Assembly: GCA_017450705.1 (NCBI GenBank)
Contig: JAFSTC010000101.1
Span: forward strand, 1 to 52,759
Length of the DNA: 52,759 bases
Direction of reading: 5' to 3'
Source: Lentisphaeria bacterium
GTDB lineage: Bacteria > Verrucomicrobiota > Lentisphaeria > Victivallales > Victivallaceae
Shown here one piece after another: positions 25,550 to 34,165 of the stretch (positions are counted from its first letter, which is position 1; the number at the start of each line of letters is the position of its first letter). The position numbers were made by a program, and so were the translations under genes. The notes beneath the pieces are model-generated. The model saw nothing but the letters and a program-made list of their open reading frames with translations, searched no databases and had not been told where the DNA came from.

Positions 25550-26400
25550 TGGTGGGCATAGAAGCCGCGGAATTTCTCCTCGGGAACGGAGTAGCGCAGC
25601 GTGAGGCCACCGCCGTCGGACTCCCGGCGAACGTATTCGTAATACGGAGGGAGGGGCTCCCGGGACAAAATGTCCTTCCCCTTCTTTTCGACCCTGCGGA
25701 ATGAATACCACCCTTTCCCGGCGTAGTCGAGAAAGTCCTTTTCCGAAAGGCGGCACTCCCACTTGAAGCCCATGGTGGACCCGCGGACTTCGATGTCGCG
25801 CGCGCCGGCGGGAAAGTAGTGTTCCTTCTGCCACTTGTTGAGGTGGGGGATGTTTGAGATGCTGTTTCCCGTGTAAGTCACGTCGCGGCCGGTGCGGCCG
25901 AGGATCATGGCGCCGATGCCGAACAGGAGAAATGCGAAAATCGGTCCCACACAGCCGAAGACCTCCCCGTTCCGGTGCCGCCGGAAGGGAAAGACGATCC
26001 CCGCGGCCGCGGCCAGGATCAGCGTCGCGGGAAGCCCCAGCAGAAAAACATCCCGCTCATAATACCATGTGAGGACAAAAAAGGAGAGCCAGAGGAGAAA
26101 TCCGGGCACGAGCCACAGCCCGACGCTCTGCAGACGGGAACGGGGCTTCTCCTCCATAACAGCATCGGTCTTGAGCAGCGACCTCCGGGCGACTTCGAAG
26201 AGAACGGCGGAGAGAGTCAGGAAAACGAGGATGAAAACGACGATCTCGCAGTTTGCGGGAACGCCCAGCTTCTCCAGCACCCAGAGGGGCGCGAGCCCCG
26301 CCGGGAGCGAGAAAAAGGCGCAGGGGAGGACGATGACGACAAAAAAAGCGATCCAGCGCAGGAAACGGTAAACACCTTCCGTGCCGGACCGGGCGATCAT
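25546..26400 (-). CDS. Polytopic membrane protein of unknown function
   Basis: A 284-residue protein not assigned to a family. About five hydrophobic helices fill residues 12-180 (for example RWIAFFVVIVLPCAFFSL and GPIFAFLLFGIGAMILG). They are followed by a soluble tail of about 100 residues rich in aromatic and charged side chains. The start at 26400 lies 11 bases after the TolC-like gene, with TGAGG ahead of it, so the two are probably co-transcribed. The layout resembles the protein at 5753-6688, but no residue-level similarity is convincing. Confidence 0.68.
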   Translation of the reverse strand: MIARSGTEGVYRFLRWIAFFVVIVLPCAFFSLPAGLAPLWVLEKLGVPANCEIVVFILVFLTLSAVLFEVARRSLLKTDAVMEEKPRSRLQSVGLWLVPGFLLWLSFFVLTWYYERDVFLLGLPATLILAAAAGIVFPFRRHRNGEVFGCVGPIFAFLLFGIGAMILGRTGRDVTYTGNSISNIPHLNKWQKEHYFPAGARDIEVRGSTMGFKWECRLSEKDFLDYAGKGWYSFRRVEKKGKDILSREPLPPYYEYVRRESDGGGLTLRYSVPEEKFRGFYAHH

Positions 26401-26410
26401 GCAGAGGGCC

Positions 26411-28045
26411 TCAGATACCGGAGGCCAGGCCGTCGGAGACGCCAAGGGTCGTCAGCGGCTGATTGACCAGATCGAAGTCCGCCTTTGCCTTGACCGCCTC
26501 GCCGCCGGCGGCGGGCTTCTCCGCCGGACGCTCGGTCAGCTTTTTGTTGTAGGCGGTCTCGGCCTTGAGGAGCTCGCCCTCGGCCCGGAGCCGCGCCGCC
26601 TCGAGCTCGCTCTTGAGCGCATCGATGCTGTCGGCGTCGATCTTGCTCACACCGAGGGTATTCAGCACCTGGAAATAGGCGACGTACATGTTGCCGAGGG
26701 AGACGATCCGGGCGATCTCCTTCTCGGCGGTCTCCAGACGGATGTGGTCCAGTTCCAGCTGAGAGAGCTCCCCGGTGGTCTTGCTGTTGGCGAGGGCCCA
26801 CTGGAGATTCTTACGGTAGGTCTTGCAGACGCGGTCATCGATGGCGAAACGCTCCTTGACGGAGAGCAGATCGGCGTGGCTGATCCGGACCTGCGCCATG
26901 ATCCCGACGCCCATGGAATAGGCCTTGGCCTCCTCGACGTCGGCCATGCTGTCGTAGGCCATGTAGCTTGCGATGTGCTGGGGCAGTTTCAGCAGATTGT
27001 ACGCCGCGGTGATGCCGATGCCGTACCACGAGGCGTGATAGAGGTAGCTGTTGTTGTCGTTGGTGAAATCGATGAAGATCCTCGCGTTGGGGAGCATCTT
27101 GACCAGTTCCTTGCGGCAGTCGGTGACGTTGATGTGCTTGCGCATATCCGTCTCGTAGAGCTCCGGACGCTCCAAGAGGGCGATCTGCTCCATGAGGGCG
27201 AGATCGGGGAACTCCAGACGGGGAACGGTATCGAGCACGGACTCGTCGAGGCGGATCTGCCCCGAGGGATCCAGCCCCAGCAGGGCCCGCAGCTCCACGC
27301 AGCTGTTTTCGTAACTGCGGATGTAATTGGTCAGGCGTTTTTCCATATCGACGAACTGGCGGGTCTCGTCGAAGGCGCGGAAGGGCGTGATGGCCCGGGA
27401 TTTGCTCAGTTTCTCGATGAGCTCGTAGCGGCCGCGGCAATCCGCGAGCAGTTTGCGGGTGATGCCGATGGCCCGCTGGGCGGCCGCCACGCGGAAGTAG
27501 GACTTGACCACGTCGAGGGTGAGGTTCTGGCTGGTCCGGCGCAGACGCTGCTGCCGCATCAGCTCCCGGTCGTTGGCCTGAACGGTGTTGAAAAAGGCCA
27601 GACCGAAATCGAGGGTGGAAAGCGCAAGTTCGGTGCTGAAGACGTTGACGTTGCGGTCGGTGCTGGTGCTGTAGCCGTAAGTCATGCCCGACCCCTCCAG
27701 TTTTTTGCTGGAGGACGCGGCGGTGTTGCTGCGGGCGGTGAAGGAGTTTTTGATGTTGAGCTCGGGCAGCATGCCCAGCATCTCGGCGGTCTTCTGTTCG
27801 CGGGCCACCTGCTCCTCGAGCTGACGGACCTTGAGTTCGAGATTGTTCTTCTGCGCCAGCTCGATGCAGTCCCTGAGGGAAAGCACCTTGCCGTCGGCGG
27901 GCTGTTTGAAGCGGGACGTCTCGAAATGCTTCATCGCGTTTTCGGCGCGCTCGTTTCTGAAATCTTCCTCGGACTTGCATCCGCCCAGCAGGACGGCGGA
28001 CACGGCGGCAACGGTCAGGACCGCGGCTGAAAACATCTTTCTCAT
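26411..28045 (-). CDS. TolC-family outer-membrane channel lipoprotein
   Basis: A 544-residue outer-membrane efflux-type protein. A lipoprotein signal ends SAVLLGGC with the lipid-anchor Cys near residue 22. The body is mostly long helices with paired coiled-coil segments (for example LRDCIELAQKNNLELKVRQL near residue 57), as in TolC/OprM channels. The C-terminal ~60 residues are Lys/Ala/Glu-rich. No membrane-fusion or pump subunit is adjacent, so it may serve pumps encoded elsewhere or an exopolysaccharide or type I export system. The ATG at 28045 begins the typical MRK lipoprotein signal; its ribosome-binding site is weak. Confidence 0.82.
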   Translation of the reverse strand: MRKMFSAAVLTVAAVSAVLLGGCKSEEDFRNERAENAMKHFETSRFKQPADGKVLSLRDCIELAQKNNLELKVRQLEEQVAREQKTAEMLGMLPELNIKNSFTARSNTAASSSKKLEGSGMTYGYSTSTDRNVNVFSTELALSTLDFGLAFFNTVQANDRELMRQQRLRRTSQNLTLDVVKSYFRVAAAQRAIGITRKLLADCRGRYELIEKLSKSRAITPFRAFDETRQFVDMEKRLTNYIRSYENSCVELRALLGLDPSGQIRLDESVLDTVPRLEFPDLALMEQIALLERPELYETDMRKHINVTDCRKELVKMLPNARIFIDFTNDNNSYLYHASWYGIGITAAYNLLKLPQHIASYMAYDSMADVEEAKAYSMGVGIMAQVRISHADLLSVKERFAIDDRVCKTYRKNLQWALANSKTTGELSQLELDHIRLETAEKEIARIVSLGNMYVAYFQVLNTLGVSKIDADSIDALKSELEAARLRAEGELLKAETAYNKKLTERPAEKPAAGGEAVKAKADFDLVNQPLTTLGVSDGLASGI

Positions 28046-28094
28046 ATACGAACCCAATCTCGATACGGTTGATATCCACATGCACACACCCGAT

Positions 28095-28123
28095 AAGATA
28101 ACCCCGGTCCCCCGAAAAGTCAA
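28095..28123 (-). promoter_or_regulatory. Promoter of the TolC-like gene
   Basis: Reading leftward: TTGACT (28123-28118), 17 bases, TATCTT (28100-28095). It closely resembles the promoter at 42795-42823. Confidence 0.65.
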
Positions 28124-28218
28124 TCCTCTCCCTGAGCTTTTGACGAAAATCTTGAGATTTTTTTCGCATTTCCTCCGTCCCGGCGGCGCTTTGCGGTGAT
28201 TTTGCCGTTTCCCGCCTC

Positions 28219-28247
28219 TTGCATTGAAAGGGAAGAGGTGATATATT
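28219..28247 (+). promoter_or_regulatory. Promoter of the XRE-cupin-synthetase operon
   Basis: TTGCAT (28219-28224), 17 bases, TATATT (28242-28247). A leader of about 70 bases follows before ATG at 28325. The product's own helix-turn-helix could bind in this region. Confidence 0.6.
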
Positions 28248-28324
28248 ATACGGAATGGAGAGTCGCATCACGCGCAACCCGTCAGGCGTACTCTGTTACA
28301 TTTTTTTGTGGAAGGCACAGCGCT

Positions 28325-30589
28325 ATGGAAAATCAGTACAAGCAGACCGGCAAGAGGATCGCCGAGATCCGTCAGGTCCTCGACATCCCGGTCGCGGAAA
28401 TGGCCAAGCTCACGGAAATGAGCGAGGGGGAGTACCTCAAGCACGAGAGCGGCGAAGTGGATTCGCCCTTCTCTTTCCTCTACACCTGTGCGAAGCGTTT
28501 CAACGTCGATGTCAGCTCCCTCATCGCCGGCGATTCCCCCAAGCTCTCCTTCTACACCGTCACGCGCAAGGGCGGCGGGTTGCCCATCAAGAGAAGAAAA
28601 GACCTTCAGTATCAGCATCTTGCCGCCCGGATCAAGAACCGCAGCACGGAACCGCTCCGGGTCACGGCCCAGTATCAGGACGAAAGCCTGCCCATCGAGC
28701 TGTCGACTCATTCCGGACAGGAGTTCGACTTCGTCCTTTCCGGGCAGCTGCGCATCCAGCTGGGGAGCAAGGTCGAGCTCCTCAATCCCGGCGACAGCGT
28801 CTATCTCGACGCCGGTCATCCCCACGGCATGGTGGCCGCCAACAAGGAGGGCTGCGAATTCCTCGCCATCGTCATCCGCGGCGAAAGCGAGGAGCCCCTG
28901 GAGTTCGAGGCGGACAGCGGAAAACCGGAAAAACAGGGCAAGCGCCGCCTGATCTATCAGGACTTCATGGAGGAAGTCCTCGACGAGAACCAGCATCTCA
29001 AGTCCGTGCGTTTCCACTATCCCGACAACTTCAACTTCGCCTACAACGTGGTGGATGAGCTCGCCCGCAGGTATCCCGAGAAACGGGCCATCGCCTGGAT
29101 GAGCCGCAATCACGAGCGCCGGGATTTCACCTTCACCGAGATATCCCGTTACTCCCAGCAGGCCGCGAACTATTTCGCCTCTCTCGGGATCAAGAAGGGC
29201 GATCACGTCATGCTGGTGCTGCGCCGCAACTGGCAGTTCTGGGTCATCATCAACGCCCTGCACCGGATCGGCGCGGTGGCGCTGCTGGCCAGCAACCAGT
29301 TCCTGCCCAAGGATTTCAAGTACCGTTTCGAGCGTGCCAAGGTCCGCGCGGTGATCTGTTCCGTCGACGGGACCATGACCGACGCCGCCGAAGAGGCCGC
29401 AAGCAGCGTCCCCTGCGTGGAATTCAAGATCGCCGTGAACGGCGCCTACAAGGACTGGCTGAAATTCGACGAGGAGTTCGTCAAGTATTCCGACAGCTTC
29501 CCCCGTCCGGCGGACCTCAGGGCGACGGATCCGGCCATCATGTTCTTCAGCTCCGGCACGGCGGGATATCCCAAGGCCATCGTCCACTGCCACACCTATC
29601 CCCTGGGCCACATCATCACCGCCCGCTGGTGGCAGCAGGTGGATCCCGACGGCCTGCACCTGACCATCTCCGACACCGGGTGGGCCAAGTCCCTGTGGGG
29701 CAAGATCTACGGCCAGTGGCTCTGCGAGTGCGCCGTCATGGTCTACGATTTCGACCGTTTCGACGCGGACGACATCATGAACCTCTTCAAGGACTTCGGC
29801 ATCACCTCCTTCTGCGCGCCGCCGACCATGTACCGCTTCTTCATCAGAGAGGATCTCTCCAAGCACGATTTCTCCAGCCTGAAGCACGCGGCCATCGCGG
29901 GCGAAGCGCTGAACCCCGAGGTCTTCAACCAGTTCTACAAGGCCACCGGCCTCAAGATCATGGAGGGTTTCGGCCAGAGCGAGACCACCATGGTCCTGGG
30001 CAACATCATCGGCATGGTCCCCAAGCCCGGCTCCATGGGCAAGCCCTCGCCGCTCTACAACGTGGAACTCCACGACGCGGACGGCAACCAGGTCAAGTCC
30101 GGCGAAGTGGGCGAGATCGTCATCAAGGCCGAACCCTATCAGGTGCCCGGGCTTTTCGTCGGCTACTACGGCGAAGACGAAGCCAACGCGGCCAGCTGGC
30201 ATGACGGCTTCTACCACACCGGCGACACCGCCTGGTGCGACGAGGACGGCTACTACTGGTACGTGGGACGGGTCGACGACGTCATCAAGTCCTCCGGCTA
30301 CCGCATCGGTCCCTTCGAGATCGAATCGGTCATCATGGAGCTGCCCTACGTGCTGGAGTGCGCCGTGGTCGGCGTGCCCGATCCCCTGCGCGGCCAGATC
30401 GTCAAGGCCTACGTGGTGCTGACCAAGAACCAGAAGCCCTCCGAGGATCTGGTCAAGGAGATCCAGAACTACGTCAAGACCCACACGGCGCCCTACAAGT
30501 ATCCCCGTCAGGTCGAATTCATCGAGGCCATGCCCAAGACCACCAGCGGCAAGATCCGCCGCAACGAACTGCGCAAAATGAGCAAATGA
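28325..30589 (+). CDS. XRE helix-turn-helix / cupin / acyl-CoA synthetase fusion protein
   Basis: A 754-residue protein joining three modules. Residues ~5-68 form an XRE-type helix-turn-helix (GKRIAEIRQVLDIPVAEMAK). Residues ~100-185 form a cupin sensor barrel (GQEFDFVLSGQLRIQLG, LNPGDSVYLDAGHPHG). Residues ~215-754 form an AMP-forming acyl-CoA synthetase close to the medium-chain group: P-loop FFSSGTAGYPKAIVH (407-421), GEALNPEV, EGFGQSETT, the YHTGDTAW hinge region, and the catalytic Lys in TTSGKIRR (K743). The enzyme half looks intact. Such a protein could sense a small molecule, bind DNA and activate a carboxylic acid. The start at 28325 has GGAAGG upstream. The stop overlaps the GNAT gene (ATGA). 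Confidence 0.9.
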   Translation: MENQYKQTGKRIAEIRQVLDIPVAEMAKLTEMSEGEYLKHESGEVDSPFSFLYTCAKRFNVDVSSLIAGDSPKLSFYTVTRKGGGLPIKRRKDLQYQHLAARIKNRSTEPLRVTAQYQDESLPIELSTHSGQEFDFVLSGQLRIQLGSKVELLNPGDSVYLDAGHPHGMVAANKEGCEFLAIVIRGESEEPLEFEADSGKPEKQGKRRLIYQDFMEEVLDENQHLKSVRFHYPDNFNFAYNVVDELARRYPEKRAIAWMSRNHERRDFTFTEISRYSQQAANYFASLGIKKGDHVMLVLRRNWQFWVIINALHRIGAVALLASNQFLPKDFKYRFERAKVRAVICSVDGTMTDAAEEAASSVPCVEFKIAVNGAYKDWLKFDEEFVKYSDSFPRPADLRATDPAIMFFSSGTAGYPKAIVHCHTYPLGHIITARWWQQVDPDGLHLTISDTGWAKSLWGKIYGQWLCECAVMVYDFDRFDADDIMNLFKDFGITSFCAPPTMYRFFIREDLSKHDFSSLKHAAIAGEALNPEVFNQFYKATGLKIMEGFGQSETTMVLGNIIGMVPKPGSMGKPSPLYNVELHDADGNQVKSGEVGEIVIKAEPYQVPGLFVGYYGEDEANAASWHDGFYHTGDTAWCDEDGYYWYVGRVDDVIKSSGYRIGPFEIESVIMELPYVLECAVVGVPDPLRGQIVKAYVVLTKNQKPSEDLVKEIQNYVKTHTAPYKYPRQVEFIEAMPKTTSGKIRRNELRKMSK

Positions 30590-31095
30590 ATGAAGCGGTG
30601 ACCATCGTTCCGGCCGAAAGACGCGATCTGCCGGCCGTCGCGGCGCTGGCCCCCGCGATCTGGCAGTACGCCTACGGGAAGATCCTGTCGCAGGAACAGA
30701 TCGGTTACATGCTCAAGATGATGTACGCGCAGGAGGTCCTGCAGGCGGACTTCGACCGCGGCGTCAAATTCCGTCTCATCAAATCCGGAGAAGAAACCGT
30801 CGGTTTCTTCTCCTTTTTCGAGTACGGAGACGATCACACGACGATCAAGCTGGACAAGCTCTATCTTCTGCCCGCGTACCACGGGCGGGGGATCGGCTCC
30901 ATGGCGCTGCGCCATCTCGCCGAATGCGCCTCCGACGCGGGCTACGGGAAACTCCGGCTCAACGTCAACAAAAACAATCTCCGGGCCATCGCGGCCTACA
31001 CGAGAAACGGCTTCAAGAAGAAGGAAAGCGTCAAAAACGACATCGGAAGCGGCTTCTTCATGGACGATTTCATCATGGAAAAGAAACTCATGTGA
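30586..31095 (+). CDS. GNAT-family N-acetyltransferase
   Basis: A 169-residue acetyltransferase. The acetyl-CoA motif A is LDKLYLLPAYHGRGIGSMAL (about 87-106), with the R/Q-x-x-G-x-G/A pattern as HGRGIG. The C-terminal NKNNLRAIAAYTRNGFKK matches GNAT motif B. The acceptor is unknown; small molecule, antibiotic or protein N-terminus are possible. It overlaps the acyl-CoA synthetase fusion by four bases and the next gene follows at once, so it is translationally coupled on both sides. Confidence 0.9.
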   Translation: MNEAVTIVPAERRDLPAVAALAPAIWQYAYGKILSQEQIGYMLKMMYAQEVLQADFDRGVKFRLIKSGEETVGFFSFFEYGDDHTTIKLDKLYLLPAYHGRGIGSMALRHLAECASDAGYGKLRLNVNKNNLRAIAAYTRNGFKKKESVKNDIGSGFFMDDFIMEKKLM

Positions 31096-31097
31096 AA

Positions 31098-32150
31098 ATG
31101 GCGGGCGGCGGCAAAATAAGATCGTTTCTGTTCTTCGTTCTGAAACTGGCGGTCGCGGCGGCGGCCGTCTGGTATCTCTTCCCCCGGGGCGAGGAGGCTG
31201 ATGCCCTCAAAAACGGGCTCCGCCATTTCGATATGCTGTACCTCGCGGCGGCGGCCGCCGTCTATTTCGGCCACATGCTCGTCGCGGCGTGGCGCTGGGG
31301 CCGTCTGGCCCGGATGCTGGGCGTCGATCTCAGCGGCAAAGAGGCCGTCTCGCTCACCATGCAGGGATACTTCTTCTCGCTGGTGATCCCCGGCGGAGCC
31401 ATCGGCGGGGACGTGGTGAAGATGGGCGTCATTTCCAGCCGTTCCCGGTCCGGCGAAAAATTCGAAGGCGTGTTCACCGTGCTGATGGACCGCATCACCG
31501 GCATGATCGCGCTTTTCACGATGGCGCTGGTCCTGATCCCGCTCTCCCGGCGGGTCCTGCTGAACGCCGAACTGCCGGGTATCTCCGGCCGGGAAGATCT
31601 CAGGCTCCTGCTGATCGCCGCCCTCGTTCTGCTCTGCATCGCGGGACTCGCGGCCAGCTGCGTCATATTCTTTCACCGGCAGGTGCGCAAAGTCGCGCTG
31701 CTGGGCAAACTGATGGACTTCGGCGACAGGCTTTCCGGCGGTCTCGTCTCCCGCATGACGGCGGCCGCGGACGTCTACTCGGGCAAGTGGAAGGAACTTC
31801 TGTTCCTGATCGCGGTCAGTGTTTTCGGCGTCCACCTCATGACCGCCCTCCCCGTTTGCCTGCTGCTGATCGGACTGGACATCCCCTGTCCCGTGCTCAC
31901 GGTGATCACGGCGCTGACCATCGGCAACATCATCGGCCTCATCCCCCTGTTTCCCGCGGGCGTCGGCGGCCGGGACGTGACGGCCGTGGTCATCATGACG
32001 GCCGGCGGGATCGCGGGAGCCGACGCCAAGATCGTCCAGCTGGTCTACACGGGGATCCTCCTTTTGACCAGTCTTGCCGACGGTCTGTTTTTTGTCTTCG
32101 ACCGGGGCAGAAAGACGGGGAACGATCCGGGAAAGGAGCCGCGGCCATGA
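31098..32150 (+). CDS. Lysylphosphatidylglycerol synthase-like / UPF0104 membrane protein
   Basis: A 350-residue polytopic membrane protein of the LPG_synthase_TM (YbhN/AglD-like) family with about eight helices. Family marks are VIPGGAIGGDVVKMG near residue 100 and PLFPAGVGGRDVTAV near 285. Relatives act as lipid flippases or as the membrane half of MprF. The soluble aminoacyl-transferase domain of MprF is absent, although a separate GNAT gene sits just upstream. The start could be ATG 31098 or GTG 31092, the latter overlapping the GNAT stop (GTGA). The stop overlaps the next start. Confidence 0.85.
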   Translation: MAGGGKIRSFLFFVLKLAVAAAAVWYLFPRGEEADALKNGLRHFDMLYLAAAAAVYFGHMLVAAWRWGRLARMLGVDLSGKEAVSLTMQGYFFSLVIPGGAIGGDVVKMGVISSRSRSGEKFEGVFTVLMDRITGMIALFTMALVLIPLSRRVLLNAELPGISGREDLRLLLIAALVLLCIAGLAASCVIFFHRQVRKVALLGKLMDFGDRLSGGLVSRMTAAADVYSGKWKELLFLIAVSVFGVHLMTALPVCLLLIGLDIPCPVLTVITALTIGNIIGLIPLFPAGVGGRDVTAVVIMTAGGIAGADAKIVQLVYTGILLLTSLADGLFFVFDRGRKTGNDPGKEPRP

Positions 32151-33571
32151 GCGAGACCCAGTTGGAAATGAATTTGAATCCCGCCACCGGCAACCGGCTG
32201 CGCGACGCGCTGGAGCACGGGGATTTCGTCACGCTGATCGAGACACAGGTCCCCCCGGCGGAAATGGACAGAGACGCGGGACTCCAGCGCCTCGAAGCGC
32301 TGGAAAAGACCGTGCTGGCCCGTTCCGAAGGGTACGCCGCCCTCGCCGTCGTGGACAACAGTTCCCGTTCCGACTGGAGGGCCGCGGAGCTGGCTTCCGG
32401 CCTCCCCGGGGACAACAGGGACAGGCATCTCGTCTACCTCTCCGGCGCGGAGATGGATGAAAAAAGCGTCTCCGATCTGCTGCACGTTGCGGCCCACGCC
32501 GGTCTGCGCAACATCGCGGCCGTTTCGGGGGAGATCCCCGAAAAACTGCGGACGGCCCGGAGCTGTTCTCAGACCCCCTTCACGGAAAGCACGGACATCC
32601 TGAGGATGCTGACATCGCCTCCCTACGACTTCTATGCGGGCGCGACGGTCAATCCGTTCCAGTACACGCCCTACACGCTGCTGGGCAGTTACTACAAGAT
32701 GGCGAAGAAATTCTCCTGCGGAGCGGGATTTCTGGTGACCCAGGCCGGCTGGGACATGCTCAAGCTGCAGTCGCTGACCTGGTATCTCACCGGGCGGAGC
32801 ATGTTCTATCCGCACATCGCGCGGCTGATTTTGCTCTCGCCGGAAAGGGCCGACAGCATCCGCTCCGGCGGCATGCCGGGGATCAAGCTCTCGCGGGATA
32901 TGAAAAAAATGCTCGACCGGGAGCTGACCCTTTCGAAAAATCAGTTCGAGTCCGTGCAGTACCGCCGGCTGGAACTTCAGGCCGCAGGCTGCCGGCTCCT
33001 CGGGTTCAGCGGCGTCCAGATCTGCGGCGCCGACATCCCCGCCAAAGCGGAGTTCGTTCTGCAGAGGATCCGCGCCGCCCTGGAGGAGTTCTCCAGCTTC
33101 GAGACCTGGCTGGACGAGTACAACGCCTTCATGGCCGGAACGGAGATCGCCCCCTTCGCGGGCGACTTCCAGCTGTACGACAGGGTCCTCCACCGGAACT
33201 ACCCCTTCGACGCACCGCCGGAAACGCGGGAACTGCCGGAGCCGGAAGTCTCTCTTCCCGAGAAGGCCGGATATTTCTCGAGGTCCTTTCTTTTCGGGGA
33301 GACGGAGGGAGAACGTCCCGGCCGCTCCGGCTGTCTCAAGCGCCTGCTGACCGGCTGCCGGGGCTGCCGCGTCTGCCATCTGCCGGTCAAAAATTTCATC
33401 TGTCACGAAACCTGCCCCATGAAGCTGCTCAACGGGATCTGCGGAGACGTGGACGCCGACGGGGACTGCCCCGTCACGGGCCGGGAGTGCGTCCATCACC
33501 GCATCCTCCGGCTCGCCCACTGGCGCAACCGCCTGCCCGAACAGGAAAAACTTATTTTTACGGACGATTGA
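32147..33571 (+). CDS. metF: Methylenetetrahydrofolate reductase with fused C-terminal Cys-rich domain
   Basis: A 474-residue protein. The N-terminal ~330 residues resemble the MetF TIM barrel: FVTLIETQVPP near 27 (catalytic-Glu position of the family), AAVSGEIPE near 125, and CGAGFLVTQAGWD near 195. Residues ~395-455 match the MTHFR C-terminal (MetV-type) zinc domain, with cysteines at 404, 407, 410, 419, 423, 432, 441 and 448 and a CPMKLLNGICG core. In acetogens these are usually separate MetF and MetV proteins. The expected reaction is reduction of methylene-THF to methyl-THF. AAGGAG precedes the ATG, which overlaps the upstream stop (ATGA). Methionine synthesis or C1 acetate metabolism are both possible. 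Confidence 0.8.
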   Translation: MSETQLEMNLNPATGNRLRDALEHGDFVTLIETQVPPAEMDRDAGLQRLEALEKTVLARSEGYAALAVVDNSSRSDWRAAELASGLPGDNRDRHLVYLSGAEMDEKSVSDLLHVAAHAGLRNIAAVSGEIPEKLRTARSCSQTPFTESTDILRMLTSPPYDFYAGATVNPFQYTPYTLLGSYYKMAKKFSCGAGFLVTQAGWDMLKLQSLTWYLTGRSMFYPHIARLILLSPERADSIRSGGMPGIKLSRDMKKMLDRELTLSKNQFESVQYRRLELQAAGCRLLGFSGVQICGADIPAKAEFVLQRIRAALEEFSSFETWLDEYNAFMAGTEIAPFAGDFQLYDRVLHRNYPFDAPPETRELPEPEVSLPEKAGYFSRSFLFGETEGERPGRSGCLKRLLTGCRGCRVCHLPVKNFICHETCPMKLLNGICGDVDADGDCPVTGRECVHHRILRLAHWRNRLPEQEKLIFTDD

Positions 33572-33584
33572 ACCCGGGCGCGGC

Positions 33585-33613
33585 TTGCCTGTCACCGGAT
33601 CCCGTTCCATATT
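33585..33613 (+). promoter_or_regulatory. Possible promoter for the secreted protein-ygiQ pair
   Basis: TTGCCT (33585-33590), 17 bases, CATATT (33608-33613), 24 bases before the next start. A moderate match. Confidence 0.45.
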
Positions 33614-33637
33614 CAGTTCAACAGGAGAAAGATCACG

Positions 33638-34165
33638 ATGAAAAAAATTATTTTTCTCGCCCTCGTGCTGTGTCCGGTCCTCCGGCTGGGCGCCGACAGT
33701 CTGCCTTTCCGCAGCGGGATCATTCTGGCGGCGGAGCTGAGTTCCGCCGAACAGAAAATCAGCGATTTCGACGAGGCCGACTACCCCGATCTGCCGCGCC
33801 AGAACCGGATCTACGCGGCGGTGACGCTGACGCTTTTTCCCGGCCGGGCCCTCTCGCGGCACGACTATGTCCTGAGCGCCTTCGGCAACGACGCCAGGTG
33901 CGTCGCCATCCGGACCGGCGACGGGCCCTGGAAATGTCTCTCCGGCGACATCGATATCGCCGAAAAGGGGAAAAAATACGGGATGCTCTTCATCCTCGAC
34001 AGCCGGGTCGCCGGTTTGAATCCGACGGAAAAACTCGGTTTGAAATGCTGCTATCCGCCTGAAAAACACGCGACGACCGGTCTTGTTTTCAGAAACTGCC
34101 GCGACCGGGCGCTCACCCCGGCCTCCCGGGTCCCGTCGGGGGGGATCCTCGCTCCGCAAAAATGA
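33638..34165 (+). CDS. Small secreted protein of unknown function
   Basis: A 175-residue protein with an N-terminal signal peptide (about 1-19; KKIIFLALVLCPVLRLGA). The mature part looks beta-rich (YAAVTLTLFPGRALSRHDYV, VAIRTGDGPWKCL). No family is recognised. AGGAGA precedes the ATG. The stop codon overlaps the start of the YgiQ gene by four bases, so the two are expressed together; no functional link is obvious. Confidence 0.72.
   Translation: MKKIIFLALVLCPVLRLGADSLPFRSGIILAAELSSAEQKISDFDEADYPDLPRQNRIYAAVTLTLFPGRALSRHDYVLSAFGNDARCVAIRTGDGPWKCLSGDIDIAEKGKKYGMLFILDSRVAGLNPTEKLGLKCCYPPEKHATTGLVFRNCRDRALTPASRVPSGGILAPQK

Noticed and set aside
5753-26400. The membrane proteins at 5753-6688 and 25546-26400 considered as paralogues
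   Set aside because: They share only a helix-rich N-terminus and soluble tail layout. No stretch of matching residues was seen.
28268-30484. Minus-strand 738-codon frame opposite the XRE-cupin-synthetase fusion
   Set aside because: The opposite strand has three intact protein families; this frame has none.
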